A stretch of 41,707 nt of DNA from Hyphomicrobiales bacterium (GCA_003153975.1 PMBZ01000129.1:1-41707), one strand, 5' to 3'. Shown: positions 7,616-17,118, counted from the stretch's first letter. Numbers and translations are program-made. Notes: generated by a model from the sequence alone, not told the origin.

Positions 7616-8296
7616 ATGCGAGTTTTGATCGTTGAGGACGACCGCACAGCGGCCGATTTCCTTGCAAAAGCGCTCGGCGAGGCCGGCTACCAGACAGAGA
7701 TCGCAGGCGACGGCGAAGCAGGCTTCGAACTGGCGGCCACGCAAAGCTTCGGGGTGCTGATCGTCGACCGCATGCTGCCCAAGCTCGACGGCTTGACGCT
7801 GGTCGAGCGGCTCAGGGCGCGGGGCGACCGCACGCCCGTGCTGATCCTAAGCGCGCTGGGCGCGGTGGACGACCGTGTGAAGGGCCTGCGCGCGGGCGGC
7901 GACGACTATCTGCCCAAGCCCTATTCGCTGGTCGAGCTGGTGGCGCGCGTCGAGGCGCTGACAAGGCGCGGCCCCTCGGAAGGCGCGGTCACAACCTATA
8001 CAGTGGGCGATCTCGTCCTGGACCGGCTCTCGCACAAGGTCTCGCGCGGCGGCGAGACGATCCTTCTGCAGCCCCGCGAATACCGGCTGCTCGAATATCT
8101 CATGCGGCATGCGGGCCAGGTGGTCACGCGGACGATGCTCCTCGAAAATGTCTGGGACTATCACTTCGATCCACAGACCAACGTGATCGACGTGCACATC
8201 TCCAGGCTTCGCGGCAAGATCGACAAGGGACAGGACAAACCGCTGCTGGAAACGGTGCGCGGGGCGGGCTACATGATCCGCAATGACCGCCACTAA
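7616..8296 (+). CDS. OmpR/PhoB-family response regulator
   Basis: A 226-residue two-component regulator. The receiver domain (1-120) has the acidic pair at D8/D9, phosphoacceptor D51 (LIVDRMLPKLDG), the SALG switch region and K101 (LPKPYS). The winged-helix DNA-binding domain (about 128-222) ends with the family's NVIDVHISRLRGKID and TVRGAGYMI. It overlaps the start of the next gene, its histidine kinase, by 14 bases, so the two are translationally coupled. Position between degP and glnE suggests envelope-stress sensing, but no target promoter is identifiable; this is inference from context. Confidence 0.95.
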   Translation: MRVLIVEDDRTAADFLAKALGEAGYQTEIAGDGEAGFELAATQSFGVLIVDRMLPKLDGLTLVERLRARGDRTPVLILSALGAVDDRVKGLRAGGDDYLPKPYSLVELVARVEALTRRGPSEGAVTTYTVGDLVLDRLSHKVSRGGETILLQPREYRLLEYLMRHAGQVVTRTMLLENVWDYHFDPQTNVIDVHISRLRGKIDKGQDKPLLETVRGAGYMIRNDRH

Positions 8297-9764
8297 ACTC
8301 GAAAAGCTGGTTCCGCGCGTCGTTTTCGCAACGCCGTTCCGGCTTTTCGCCATCTACATCTCCCTGTTCTGCGCCGCGGTTGCCGCAACCTTCATCTACG
8401 TCACCGTTTCCATGCAGGGCTTCCTCAATGGCGAGGCCGAAACGGCGGTGCATGCCGAATACGAAGCCCTTGCTGCACATTACCGCGAAGGCGGGCTCGC
8501 CTCGCTCGCCGCCAATATTTCGGAGCATTCGGCCTCTTCCAGCGGCACGCTTTATCTTTTGACCGATAGCGATGGCAGGCGGCTCGCGGGCAACCTCGAC
8601 AACGTCGCGGCTCCCCTGTGGAATTCAGAGGGCGCGGCCCAGTTCGCCTATCGCAAGCGCGAGGATGGCCGGGTCAGCGAGCGGCAGGCGCTTGGCTTCG
8701 TGGCGCGCTTTCCCGGCGGCCTGCACCTTATCGTGGCGCGGGACATCGAGAACCAGGAGACGCTCAAGCGCTTGCTCCGGCGGGCATTTCTCCTGGGCTA
8801 CGCCTTCATCGTCGTCATCGGCATCGCAGGCGGCGTCATGGTGAGCCGCAGCATCTTGCGGCGCGTGGACGCGGCCTCGAACACGGCGCGGGCGATCATG
8901 CAGGGCAATCTTGCCCAGCGCATCCCGGTCACGGGGCGCAAGGACGAGTTCGAGCGCCTGGCCTTGAGCCTGAATACCATGCTCGACCGCATCCAGGACC
9001 TGATGACCGGCCTCAAGGATGTCTCGGACAATATCGCGCACGATCTCAAGACCCCGCTCCACCGCCTGCGCACGCGTGCCGAGCGCGCCCTGCAATCGAG
9101 CCGCTCGCCCGAAAACCTGGCCGACGCGCTGGGCTCGGTCATCGAGGAGGCGGACACGCTCATCCAGACGTTCGACGCGCTCTTAAGCATCGCGCGGCTT
9201 GAAGCCGGCTCCCGCTCGGAAAGCTTCGGGCCACTCAATGTCTGTAGCTTGACTCGCGATGTGGCCGAGTTGTACGAGCCTGCCGCGGAGGAGCGCGGGC
9301 TTTCCTTGCAGCTGTCTTGCGCGGGCGATGTTATGATGTGCGGAGAGAGGCACTTGATCGGGCAGGCGCTGGCGAACCTCTTGGACAACGCGATCAAATA
9401 TGCGGGGCCGCTGGCGGAGGCCCAGGTGCGGGAGGGCGGCGCGCCGCTTGCTGTGAATGTGAGTTTCGAGGACAAAGGGGATACCGTGGATATTGTGGTG
9501 GCCGACCGGGGCCAGGGCATTCCGCAAATCGACCGGGAGCGCGTTCTGCATCGCTTCGTGCGGCTACAGCCTAGCCGCTCCATTCCCGGCAGCGGCCTGG
9601 GGTTGAGCCTCGTGGCCGCGGTGGCGCGCCTGCATGGCGGCTCGATCTCGCTTGAGGATAACGAGCCAGGCCTCAAAGTGCGCCTCTCTCTTAAAAAAAA
9701 TCTGCCGCCGCGGGGTACCATGACCAGCGCCCAGCTTGAGCCGGTGCCGAGCCATGTCGATTAG
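8283..9764 (+). CDS. HAMP-domain sensor histidine kinase
   Basis: A 493-residue membrane kinase, partner of the preceding regulator. Two transmembrane segments (about 22-44 and 168-188) enclose a periplasmic sensor of about 120 residues without recognisable ligand motif. HAMP covers about 188-243. The dimerisation/phosphoacceptor box is IAHDLKTPLHRLRTRAERA (H253). The catalytic domain shows the N box (ALANLLDNAIKYA), G1 (VADRGQGIP) and G2 (GSGLGLSLV). Its start overlaps the regulator gene by 14 bases and its end overlaps glnE by 11 bases. The stimulus is unknown. Confidence 0.95.
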   Translation: MTATKLEKLVPRVVFATPFRLFAIYISLFCAAVAATFIYVTVSMQGFLNGEAETAVHAEYEALAAHYREGGLASLAANISEHSASSSGTLYLLTDSDGRRLAGNLDNVAAPLWNSEGAAQFAYRKREDGRVSERQALGFVARFPGGLHLIVARDIENQETLKRLLRRAFLLGYAFIVVIGIAGGVMVSRSILRRVDAASNTARAIMQGNLAQRIPVTGRKDEFERLALSLNTMLDRIQDLMTGLKDVSDNIAHDLKTPLHRLRTRAERALQSSRSPENLADALGSVIEEADTLIQTFDALLSIARLEAGSRSESFGPLNVCSLTRDVAELYEPAAEERGLSLQLSCAGDVMMCGERHLIGQALANLLDNAIKYAGPLAEAQVREGGAPLAVNVSFEDKGDTVDIVVADRGQGIPQIDRERVLHRFVRLQPSRSIPGSGLGLSLVAAVARLHGGSISLEDNEPGLKVRLSLKKNLPPRGTMTSAQLEPVPSHVD

Positions 9765-12639
9765 CCCCGGTCCTTTTTCCGTACGCCTGAGCGACGGGCC
9801 GCTCGACGATGAAGCAGGTAGCGGCCGCTACTGGCTTGAACGGATCTGTACTGCGCTGAAGGACCTGCCGCCCTTCCCGGCCCGGGTCGCAAACTTCCTG
9901 AGCGGCGTTTTCGCCGGCTCACCCTACCTCGCGGGCCTCGCGGAACGTTATCCGCAACTCCTCGCCAAAACGCTCTACACGGCCCCGGAAACCCATTTCG
10001 ATGAAATCCTGGCGCGAACGGCACAGGAAGCCGCCCAGGCGGAAGCGCAGCGCGACATCATGCGCATTTTGCGCCAGGGCAAGACCGAGATCGCCTTTCT
10101 GATCGCGCTCGCCGACCTGGCGGGCATTTGGACCGTGGACGAGGTCACGCGCAGGCTGACCGAAGCCGCCGATCTTTTCGTTGGCGCGGCCGTCCGCTTC
10201 CTTTTGAACCGGGCCGCCCAAATGGGCAAGTTCGTGCCCCCCGATCCCGCGAATCCCGAGAATGGCAGCGGGCTTATCATCCTGGCGATGGGCAAATACG
10301 GAGCGCATGAACTCAACTATTCGAGCGACATCGACCTGATCGTCTTTTATTGCCGCGAATGCGCGCGCCTTGGCCCGGCTATCGAGCCCAGCACATTTTT
10401 CGTCCAGCTCACCCGCGACCTCGTCCACATCCTGCAGGAGCGCACGGCGGACGGCTACGTCTTCCGCACCGATCTGCGGCTGCGGCCCGATCCTGGCTCC
10501 ACGCAGGCGGCGATCGCGACCGAGGCCGCTTTCCGCTATTATGAAAACCTGGGCCAGAATTGGGAGCGGGCGGCGCTCATCAAGGCGCGGCCGGTGGCTG
10601 GCGACATTCCCGCAGGCAACGCCTTCCTGAAGGCCTTGGAGCCCTATATCTGGCGGAAATATCTCGACTTTAACGCCATCGCCGACATCCACGCGATGAA
10701 ACGGCAAATCCACGCCGCCAAAGGGCACGAGCGGATTGCGATTGCCGGCCATAACCTGAAGCTCGGGCGCGGCGGCATCCGCGAGATCGAGTTTTTCGTG
10801 CAATCCCAGCAGCTCATCGCGGGAGGCCGGCAGATGGTGCTGCGCACGCGCGAAACGCTGACCGGGCTGAAATTGCTTACGGACTTCCACTGGATCGGCC
10901 CAGCCGTCCGCGACGACCTGACCGTGGCCTACCGCCACTTGCGGCGCCTGGAGCACCGCTTGCAGATGATGGCGGACCAGCAGACTCATACGCTGCCCGC
11001 GCACGAGGAGGAGCTGGCCAAGTTCGCACGCTTTGCGGGCTACCTGAGCCCGGAAGGCTTCTCCGCCGAGTTGCGCAGCCACATGCAGAAGGTGGAGGCG
11101 CATTACGCCGCCCTGTTCGAAAGCACGCCCGAGCTGACCCCGCAGAACGTGAAGGGCAATCTCGTCTTCACGGGCGACGGCGAGGACCCTGGAACGGTGG
11201 ACACGCTGATGAGGCTCGGCTTCAAGAACCCATCCGCGGCAATAGCGGCCGTGAAAGGCTGGCATTACGGCCGTTACCGGGCGATGCGCAGCGAGCGGGC
11301 GCGCGAAATCCTCACCGAGTTTACGCCGGCGCTGTTCGAAGCGCTCGGCGATACCAGCGACGCGGACCTGGCGCTTGGCACCTTCGACGACTTCTTGAAA
11401 GAGGCGCCGAGCGCGCTCCAGCTCTTTTCCATGCTGCGGGCCAATCCGCATCTGTTGCGGCTTATCGCGCAAATCATGGGCTCCGCCCCCCGGCTCGCGC
11501 ACATTTTGAGCCGCCGCCGGCGCCTGATGGATGCGATCCTCGATCCCGGCTATATTGGTGAAAGCCCCTCCGAGGCGGAACTTAAAGCGCTGATCCGGCG
11601 TGAGATTTTCGAGGCCGATAACTACGAGGACCGCCTCGACCGGGCGCGCGTCACGGGCCAGGAGCAGGCCTTTGCCATCGGTGCGCTGCTTCTGTCGCGC
11701 CAGCTTACGCCGGAGCAGGCGGGCGAGGACTATTCGCTAATCGCCGAGGCGGTGATCGAAAGCCTGCTCGACGCGGTGCAGGCGGAATATGGCGGCGCGC
11801 TGCCAGCCCCGGCGGTGATCGGCATGGGCAAGCTGGGAGGGCGCGAGATGGCTGCCTCCTCCGACCTGGACCTGATCGTGGTCTACGACACCCCGCCTGA
11901 AGTGGCTTCGCAAGCCTCGCACCATTACGCGCGGATGACGCAGCGGCTGATCGCGGCACTCTCCGCACCTATGCCCGAAGGCGTGCTCTATGAGGTCGAT
12001 ATGCGGCTCAGGCCTTCCGGCAAGGCCGGGCCGGTGGCCGTGCGGCTCGACGGCTTCCTCGCCTACCAGCTCAAGGAAGCCTGGACCTGGGAGCATCTGG
12101 CGCTGACGCGCGCGCGGCCGGTCGCAGGCCCCGAGGATTTACGGACGCGGCTGACGGAGGATATCCATCAGATCCTCACCATACGCCGCGACCGCGCCAA
12201 AACTGCCGCGGATGTGCACGAAATGCGGGGCCGCATCGAAGCCGAAAAGGGCACCACCGACATCTGGCAGTCGAAGACGCACAGGGGCGGGCTCGTCGAC
12301 GTGGAATTCATCGCGCAGTTCCTCCAGATCGTGCACGCGGCGGACCAGCCCCAAATCTTGAGCACGAACACCTCGCAGGCGCTGCACAATCTCGTCGAGG
12401 CCGGCATTCTGAGCCGGGTGGACGGCAGCGCGCTCTTGAATGCGGTGGAGCTATATCAGGACGTGGCGCACATTCTGCGGCTCTGCACCGAGGGCTCATT
12501 CGACCCCAAGACAGCGCCCAAGGATTTGATCGGGCTTCTCCTGCAAACGACCGGCGAGCCGGACATCGGCCGGCTGGAAGCGCGGCTTCAGGATACCTAT
12601 GCCGGCACCGCGCAACTTTTCACCGAGCTGGTCGCCTGA
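9754..12639 (+). CDS. glnE: Bifunctional glutamine synthetase adenylyltransferase/deadenylyltransferase GlnE
   Basis: A 961-residue cytoplasmic enzyme that attaches AMP to glutamine synthetase and removes it, tuning nitrogen assimilation in response to PII and glutamine. Two nucleotidyltransferase domains are evident: the N-terminal deadenylylase (MGKYGAHELNYSSDIDLIV, catalytic D192 and D194) and the C-terminal adenylylase (GMGKLGGREMAASSDLDLIV, from about residue 689). Conserved RLRPD, KARPVAGD and GRGGIREIEFF segments are also present. ATG 9754 was preferred over an upstream ATG at 9736 because homologous sequence begins after it; both lie inside the kinase gene. Overlap with the kinase couples translation of a stress sensor and a nitrogen regulator, probably by gene packing rather than function. 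Confidence 0.97.
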   Translation: MSISPGPFSVRLSDGPLDDEAGSGRYWLERICTALKDLPPFPARVANFLSGVFAGSPYLAGLAERYPQLLAKTLYTAPETHFDEILARTAQEAAQAEAQRDIMRILRQGKTEIAFLIALADLAGIWTVDEVTRRLTEAADLFVGAAVRFLLNRAAQMGKFVPPDPANPENGSGLIILAMGKYGAHELNYSSDIDLIVFYCRECARLGPAIEPSTFFVQLTRDLVHILQERTADGYVFRTDLRLRPDPGSTQAAIATEAAFRYYENLGQNWERAALIKARPVAGDIPAGNAFLKALEPYIWRKYLDFNAIADIHAMKRQIHAAKGHERIAIAGHNLKLGRGGIREIEFFVQSQQLIAGGRQMVLRTRETLTGLKLLTDFHWIGPAVRDDLTVAYRHLRRLEHRLQMMADQQTHTLPAHEEELAKFARFAGYLSPEGFSAELRSHMQKVEAHYAALFESTPELTPQNVKGNLVFTGDGEDPGTVDTLMRLGFKNPSAAIAAVKGWHYGRYRAMRSERAREILTEFTPALFEALGDTSDADLALGTFDDFLKEAPSALQLFSMLRANPHLLRLIAQIMGSAPRLAHILSRRRRLMDAILDPGYIGESPSEAELKALIRREIFEADNYEDRLDRARVTGQEQAFAIGALLLSRQLTPEQAGEDYSLIAEAVIESLLDAVQAEYGGALPAPAVIGMGKLGGREMAASSDLDLIVVYDTPPEVASQASHHYARMTQRLIAALSAPMPEGVLYEVDMRLRPSGKAGPVAVRLDGFLAYQLKEAWTWEHLALTRARPVAGPEDLRTRLTEDIHQILTIRRDRAKTAADVHEMRGRIEAEKGTTDIWQSKTHRGGLVDVEFIAQFLQIVHAADQPQILSTNTSQALHNLVEAGILSRVDGSALLNAVELYQDVAHILRLCTEGSFDPKTAPKDLIGLLLQTTGEPDIGRLEARLQDTYAGTAQLFTELVA

Positions 12640-12653
12640 GCGCCGGGCGGCGC
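12640..12653 (+). other. Small hairpin between glnE and had
   Basis: GCGCC-GGGC-GGCGC directly after the glnE stop, in a gap of only 33 bases. There is no T-tract. The gap leaves no room for a full promoter, so transcription of the benzoyl-CoA genes would start inside glnE or come from further upstream. Confidence 0.35.
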
Positions 12654-12672
12654 AAGAAACGGGAAACGCACC

Positions 12673-13743
12673 ATGTCCGAGGGACTTCAAGCCCGCCGCT
12701 GGGTGATGACGGCGGTTGGCGTGCCATTCGAGAGCGAGACGTTCTGGGCGAAGGCCGGCCCCAACGAGGTGGTCATCGGCATTGCCGGCTGCGGCGTCTG
12801 CCACACCGACCTCGGCTATCTTTGCGGCGGCGTCCGCACCAACCATCCGCTGCCGCTGGCGCTTGGGCACGAAATCTCGGGCCGGATCGTCTCGGCAGGC
12901 GAAGGCGCGAACGGCTGGCTCGGCAAGGCGGCGATCGTCCCCGCAGTTCTGCCCTGCGGCGAATGCGGCGTTTGCAAGCGCGGCCTGCCGAACATTTGCC
13001 GCAAGCAGAAGATGCCTGGCAACGACATCCACGGCGGCTTCGCCTCGCACATCGTTGTGCCCGCACGCGGCCTTTGCCCGGTCGACGAGGCGCGGCTGGA
13101 GAGGGCCGGCCTCAGCCTCGCGGACATTTCCGTCGTCGCCGATGCTGTCACCACGCCCTATCAGGCCATCGTACGCGCGGGCGTCCGGCCCGGCTCGCTA
13201 GCCATCGTCGTGGGGGTTGGCGGCGTGGGCGGCTATGCGGCTCAGATAGCGGCAGCTTTCGGTGCCACGGTGGTTGCCGTCGATGTCGATGCGGCGAGGC
13301 TTGAGATGATCGGCAAGCACGGCGCGGCGCTCACGCTCAACGCGCGCGAGCATGATCGGAAGGCTCTGAAAGCGCGCATCAATGAATTCTGCAAAGCGCA
13401 AGACCTGCCGCAGACGGAGTGGTTCATCTTCGAATGCTCCGGCACTCCGTCTGGGCAATCGACCGCGTTCGGACTGCTCACCTTCGGCGCAACCTTAAGC
13501 GTCGTGGGCTTCACCATGGATCAGGTGGAAGTGCGGCTCTCCAACCTCATGGCCTTCGACGCCCGCGCCATCGGCAATTGGGGCTGTCCGCCCGAGCTTT
13601 ACCCTGCCGCGCTCGATCTTGTGCTCGACAAGCGCATCGAGCTTGCCTCCTTCGTCGAGCAGCACCCCCTGGCTGAAATCGAGCGCGTCTTCGCGGATGC
13701 GCACGCGCACCGGCTCACGCGCCGGGCCATCCTCGTTCCTTGA
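12673..13743 (+). CDS. had: 6-hydroxycyclohex-1-ene-1-carbonyl-CoA dehydrogenase
   Basis: A 356-residue zinc-type medium-chain dehydrogenase. Had oxidises 6-hydroxycyclohex-1-ene-1-carbonyl-CoA to the 6-oxo compound with NAD+, the third step after benzoyl-CoA dearomatisation in the Thauera-type pathway. Seen here: catalytic zinc region CGVCHTD (C40, C43) and GHE (H66, E67); four structural-zinc cysteines at C95, C98, C101 and C109; [11 protein letters not shown], which I associate with Had rather than ordinary alcohol dehydrogenases; and a Rossmann [13 protein letters not shown] at about 180. It is the first gene of the cluster, 33 bases after glnE. Assignment rests on these motifs and on the adjacent oah and dch genes. 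Confidence 0.93.
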   Translation: MSEGLQARRWVMTAVGVPFESETFWAKAGPNEVVIGIAGCGVCHTDLGYLCGGVRTNHPLPLALGHEISGRIVSAGEGANGWLGKAAIVPAVLPCGECGVCKRGLPNICRKQKMPGNDIHGGFASHIVVPARGLCPVDEARLERAGLSLADISVVADAVTTPYQAIVRAGVRPGSLAIVVGVGGVGGYAAQIAAAFGATVVAVDVDAARLEMIGKHGAALTLNAREHDRKALKARINEFCKAQDLPQTEWFIFECSGTPSGQSTAFGLLTFGATLSVVGFTMDQVEVRLSNLMAFDARAIGNWGCPPELYPAALDLVLDKRIELASFVEQHPLAEIERVFADAHAHRLTRRAILVP

Positions 13744-13800
13744 CAAATTCGGCGGCGCTAACGCCCTCTGGGTTCCTTGAGCGCAAATTTGGAGACCACC

Positions 13801-14892
13801 ATGCCGGCGCGGCTCAACGATCACGATATCGTCCCCTTCGAGACGGTCCCTGGCGTCGCTTACGAAAAGCGGCCCGCGCGGCGCCCGGACGGCAGCATCG
13901 CCGAGGGGCTGTTCAACGCCTGGATCTGGCTCGACAATCCGGGGCAGTATAATTCCTACACCACCGATATGGTGAAAGGCACGATCCGCGCTTTTCGCGC
14001 CGCCTCGAATGCGCGCGACGTGGTGGCGGCGGTGTTGACGGGCGTGGGCGGCAAGGCGTTCTGCACGGGCGGCAACACCAAGGAATACGCGGGATACTAC
14101 GCCGGCAATCCGCAGGAATACCGGCAATATATGCGGCTCTTCAACGACATGGTGTCGTCCATCTTGACTTGCGATAAGCCCGTGATCGCGCGCGTCAACG
14201 GCATGCGCATCGGCGGCGGCCAGGAAATCGGCATGGCCTGCGACTTTAGCATCGCGCAGGATCTCGCCCGCTTCGGCCAAGCCGGCCCGAAGCACGGTTC
14301 GGCGGCCATCGGCGGCGCGACGGACTTCCTGCCCGTGATGATCGGCTGCGAGCGTGCGATGGAGTCCGGCACGCTGTGCGAGCCCTGGTCCGCGCACAAG
14401 GCTTACCGCCTCGGCATGATTATGGACATCGTGCCGGCGCTGAAAGTGGACGGCAAGTTCGTCGCCAATCCGCTGGTCGAGACGGAGCGCTATCTCGACG
14501 AATACGGCCGGATCGTCCACGGCGAGCCCAAAACCGGCGAGGCGCTGGAGCAAGGCAAGGCGGTTCTGGCGCGCGGCACCGTCGATCTGACACTCCTCGA
14601 TGAAAAGGTCGAAGTGCTCTGCTCGAAGCTTCTCATGACCTTCCCCGAATGCCTGACCAAGAGCTTCGAGGAACTGCGCAAGCCCAAGCTCGACGCCTGG
14701 AACCGCAATAAGGAAAACAGCCGCGCCTGGCTCGCGCTCAATATGATGGCCGAGGCGAAGACCGGCTTCCGCGCCTTCAACGAGGGGCCGAAGAACAAGC
14801 GCGAAATCGATTTCGTGGCGCTGCGGCAGAAGCTGGCCAAGGGCGAGCCCTGGACCGAGGCGCTCACGGAAGAGCTTCTGCCGAAGGCGTGA
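13801..14892 (+). CDS. oah: 6-oxocyclohex-1-ene-1-carbonyl-CoA hydrolase (ring-opening)
   Basis: A 363-residue crotonase-superfamily enzyme. Oah adds water twice and cleaves the alicyclic ring of 6-oxocyclohex-1-ene-1-carbonyl-CoA to give 3-hydroxypimelyl-CoA. The family fingerprints are clear: LFNAWIWLDNPGQYNSYTT, the oxyanion-hole segments TGVGGKAFCTGGNTKEYA and NGMRIGGGQEIGMACDF, and a long C-terminal extension compared with ordinary enoyl-CoA hydratases. ATG 13801 was chosen because GGAG sits 8 bases before it; a TTG at 13777 would add eight unconserved residues. It follows had after 57 bases and is followed by two palindromic repeats. Confidence 0.95.
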   Translation: MPARLNDHDIVPFETVPGVAYEKRPARRPDGSIAEGLFNAWIWLDNPGQYNSYTTDMVKGTIRAFRAASNARDVVAAVLTGVGGKAFCTGGNTKEYAGYYAGNPQEYRQYMRLFNDMVSSILTCDKPVIARVNGMRIGGGQEIGMACDFSIAQDLARFGQAGPKHGSAAIGGATDFLPVMIGCERAMESGTLCEPWSAHKAYRLGMIMDIVPALKVDGKFVANPLVETERYLDEYGRIVHGEPKTGEALEQGKAVLARGTVDLTLLDEKVEVLCSKLLMTFPECLTKSFEELRKPKLDAWNRNKENSRAWLALNMMAEAKTGFRAFNEGPKNKREIDFVALRQKLAKGEPWTEALTEELLPKA

Positions 14893-14900
14893 GCCAAACT

Positions 14901-14922
14901 CCCTCTCCCCTTGGGGAGAGGG
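14901..14922. repeat. G/C palindrome, copy 1 (after oah)
   Basis: CCCTCTCCCC-TT-GGGGAGAGGG, a perfect 10-bp stem with a 2-base loop, 9 bases after the oah stop. It is followed by GGTTGGGGTGAGGGGG, which matches the arm sequence of copy 4. Elements of this type are common in alphaproteobacterial intergenic DNA and behave like REP sequences. Confidence 0.85.
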
Positions 14923-14980
14923 TTGGGGTGAGGGGGTCTTTGCAAGGTTTGTACTTGCGGCGAATCCCCCCTCTTCCTGT

Positions 14981-15002
14981 CCTTCTCCCCGAGGGGAGAA
15001 GG
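14981..15002. repeat. G/C palindrome, copy 2 (before dch)
   Basis: CCTTCTCCCC-GA-GGGGAGAAGG, perfect 10-bp stem, followed by GACGCT. The string CCGAGGGGAGAAGGGACGCT is shared with copy 3. Together with copy 1 it fills the 168-base oah-dch gap. Confidence 0.85.
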
Positions 15003-15060
15003 GACGCTAACACAACGGCCGCGGATACAAGCGGCTCGATTAACCCTTTGAGTAAGCACG

Positions 15061-15828
15061 ATGAGTGATCCGGTTAGAGTCTGGTTCGAGCGCGATGGGC
15101 GTCTCTTGCGCCTGCGGCTCAACCGCCCCAAGGCGAACGTGCTCGACGCCGCGATGATAAGCGCGCTCGACGCCGCGCTTGCGGAGCATGGCGGCAAGCC
15201 CGGCCTGCTTGGCATCCTGATCGACGCGGAAGGCCCGCATTTCTCGTTCGGCGTGAGCGTCGAGGAACATTTGCTGGCCCAGTGCGCTGCGATGCTTAGC
15301 GGTTTCCACCGCCTTGTCCTGCGCGTGCTCGGCTCGCCGGTCCCGGTGCTGATGGCCGTGCGCGGGCAATGCCTCGGCGGCGGGCTTGAGCTGATTTCGG
15401 CCGGGCACCTCATTTTCGCAAGCCCCGATGCGCGGCTCGGCCAGCCCGAAATCCAGATCGGCGTGTTCGCACCTGCCGCTTCCTGCCTGCTGCCGGAGCG
15501 GATCGGCTTGGCGGCGGCGGAAGACATGCTGATCTCGGGCCGCTTACTCGCGGCTGAAGAGGCTTTCCGCGCCGGTCTGCTCACGGAGGTTGCGGCCGAT
15601 CCGGAAGCCGCCGCGCTCGAATACTTCGACAAACACCTCGCACCCAAAAGCGCAAGCTCGCTCCGGTTCGCGGTCCGCGCGGCACGCGAAGCGCTTGTGA
15701 ACCGCGTCACGGCGCGGCTTGCCGAGGTTGAGCACCTCTATCTTACGGAACTCATGGGCACGCGCGACGCCGCCGAAGGCCTCGAAGCCTTCCTCGCCAA
15801 GCGCCCGGCCCAATGGAGCGGTACCTGA
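15061..15828 (+). CDS. dch: Cyclohexa-1,5-diene-1-carbonyl-CoA hydratase
   Basis: A 255-residue crotonase-family protein. Dch adds water to the cyclic 1,5-diene made by benzoyl-CoA reductase, giving 6-hydroxycyclohex-1-ene-1-carbonyl-CoA, the substrate of Had. The sequence starts VRVWFERDGRLLRLRLNRPK and carries oxyanion-hole motifs EGPHFSFGVSVEEH and VRGQCLGGGLELISAGH. The FSFG-SVEEH form is characteristic of dienoyl-CoA hydratases of this pathway. Its stop codon overlaps the start of bcrC, which argues for coupled production of the hydratase and the reductase. Confidence 0.93.
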   Translation: MSDPVRVWFERDGRLLRLRLNRPKANVLDAAMISALDAALAEHGGKPGLLGILIDAEGPHFSFGVSVEEHLLAQCAAMLSGFHRLVLRVLGSPVPVLMAVRGQCLGGGLELISAGHLIFASPDARLGQPEIQIGVFAPAASCLLPERIGLAAAEDMLISGRLLAAEEAFRAGLLTEVAADPEAAALEYFDKHLAPKSASSLRFAVRAAREALVNRVTARLAEVEHLYLTELMGTRDAAEGLEAFLAKRPAQWSGT

Positions 15829-17012
15829 TGGAGGATACGTCTCCCTCGAAAACAGCGGAAATCGCCGCGCGCTGCGAGGAAATATTCACCGATCTCGACT
15901 TCAACGCGGCGCGGAAATGGAAAGCCGGAAAGCCCGGCCGCAAGGTCATCGGCTTCATGCCCTTCTACGTGCCGCGCGAACTGATCCACGCCGCAGGTGC
16001 GCTGCCGCTCGGCATCCTGGGCGGTGGCGACCAACTCGAAGTGATCCACGGCGACGCCTATTTCCAGAGCTACATCTGCCGCATCCCGCGCTCGACCGTC
16101 GAGCTTGGCATTTCCGGCCGCCTCGATTTCGTGGACGGCATGCTGTTCCCGTCGATCTGCGACGTGATCCGCAACCTGTCTGGCATGTGGAAGCTCATGT
16201 TTCCGAGGGTTGCGGCGCGCTATGTGGACCTGCCGCAAAACTTCGACGGCGAGGTTGGCGGCGAGTTCTACCGCTCCGGCCTGCAAGAGCTGCGCCACTG
16301 GCTGGCGGACATCGCGAGCCATCCGGTAACGGACGAGGCCATCCGCGCTTCCGTCGCGGTTTACAACAAGAGCCGCGCGCTCATCCGCGAACTGTACGCC
16401 CTGCGGGCCGCGGAGCCGTGGAACGTGCCATCGGCGGAAGTTTACCTGCTGCTGCGTGCCGGACTGGTGCTGCCGGTCGAAGAGCACAACGAGCTGGTGC
16501 GCACTTACATCGACGCGGCCCGGAGCCGGGACCGGCCGTTCAAGGACAACTCCCGCGTGGTCGTAAGCGGCGTGTTCTGCGAGCAGCCGCCGCTGAACCT
16601 CATCAAGTCCATCGAGCTTTCGGGCTGCTACATCGTCGGCGACGACTTCATGCTAGTCACGCGCTGGGAAAAATCGGACACGGCCGAAGACGGCGATCCG
16701 ATTGCAGCGCTCGCCAGCGCCTACCTGCACAACTCGCTGTCCACCTCGGCGAAGTACGAGCCGGATGCGGCCAGGAAAGGCGCCTACCTCATCGAGAGTG
16801 TGCGGAAGAACCGCGCCGAGGGCGTGATTTTCGCGATGCCGAGCTTCTGCGACCCGGCGCTGCTCGAACGGCCCATGCTGCAGAACGCGCTCAAGGCAGC
16901 AGGCATCCCATTCATCGCGTTCAAATACGCCGAGAACTCGGGGCAGATGCAGCCGATCCGCGAGCAGGCAGGGACGTTTGCGGATTCGATCAAGCTTTGG
17001 AGCGGGGAGTGA
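15828..17012 (+). CDS. bcrC: Benzoyl-CoA reductase subunit BcrC
   Basis: A 394-residue subunit of the class I (ATP-dependent) benzoyl-CoA reductase. BcrB and BcrC form the dearomatising module, related to 2-hydroxyacyl-CoA dehydratase subunits, and hold iron-sulfur clusters near the substrate. Recognisable stretches are IGFMPFYVPRELIHAAGALP, GGGDQLEVIHGDAYFQSYIC, GVFCEQPPLNLIKSIE and EGVIFAMPSFCDPALLERP, with the Cys residues that ligate clusters. The ATG at 15828 overlaps the dch stop (TGATG) and has GGAG 9 bases upstream; ATG 15813 is an alternative adding five residues. bcrC precedes bcrB, as in Thauera and Magnetospirillum. Confidence 0.95.
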   Translation: MEDTSPSKTAEIAARCEEIFTDLDFNAARKWKAGKPGRKVIGFMPFYVPRELIHAAGALPLGILGGGDQLEVIHGDAYFQSYICRIPRSTVELGISGRLDFVDGMLFPSICDVIRNLSGMWKLMFPRVAARYVDLPQNFDGEVGGEFYRSGLQELRHWLADIASHPVTDEAIRASVAVYNKSRALIRELYALRAAEPWNVPSAEVYLLLRAGLVLPVEEHNELVRTYIDAARSRDRPFKDNSRVVVSGVFCEQPPLNLIKSIELSGCYIVGDDFMLVTRWEKSDTAEDGDPIAALASAYLHNSLSTSAKYEPDAARKGAYLIESVRKNRAEGVIFAMPSFCDPALLERPMLQNALKAAGIPFIAFKYAENSGQMQPIREQAGTFADSIKLWSGE

Positions 17013-17046
17013 CGTTGCCACGACGTTGCAAAGCAGGTCGCGGCCT

Positions 17047-17077
17047 TCCCCCTCTCTCCGAGGGGAGAAGGGACGCT
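17047..17077. repeat. G/C palindrome, copy 3 (between bcrC and bcrB)
   Basis: CCTCTCTCC-GA-GGGGAGAAGG, an imperfect version of copies 1 and 2, followed by GACGCT as in copy 2. It occupies the middle of the 106-base gap between bcrC and bcrB. Confidence 0.75.
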
Positions 17078-17118
17078 GTGGCAACCGTGGCCTGAAGCAT
17101 CTTAGGACGGAACAAAAC

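Noticed and set aside
6134-7744. Minus-strand open frame of 536 codons opposite degP
   Set aside because: Antisense shadow of the clear DegP reading frame; it also runs into the next gene and has no family features.
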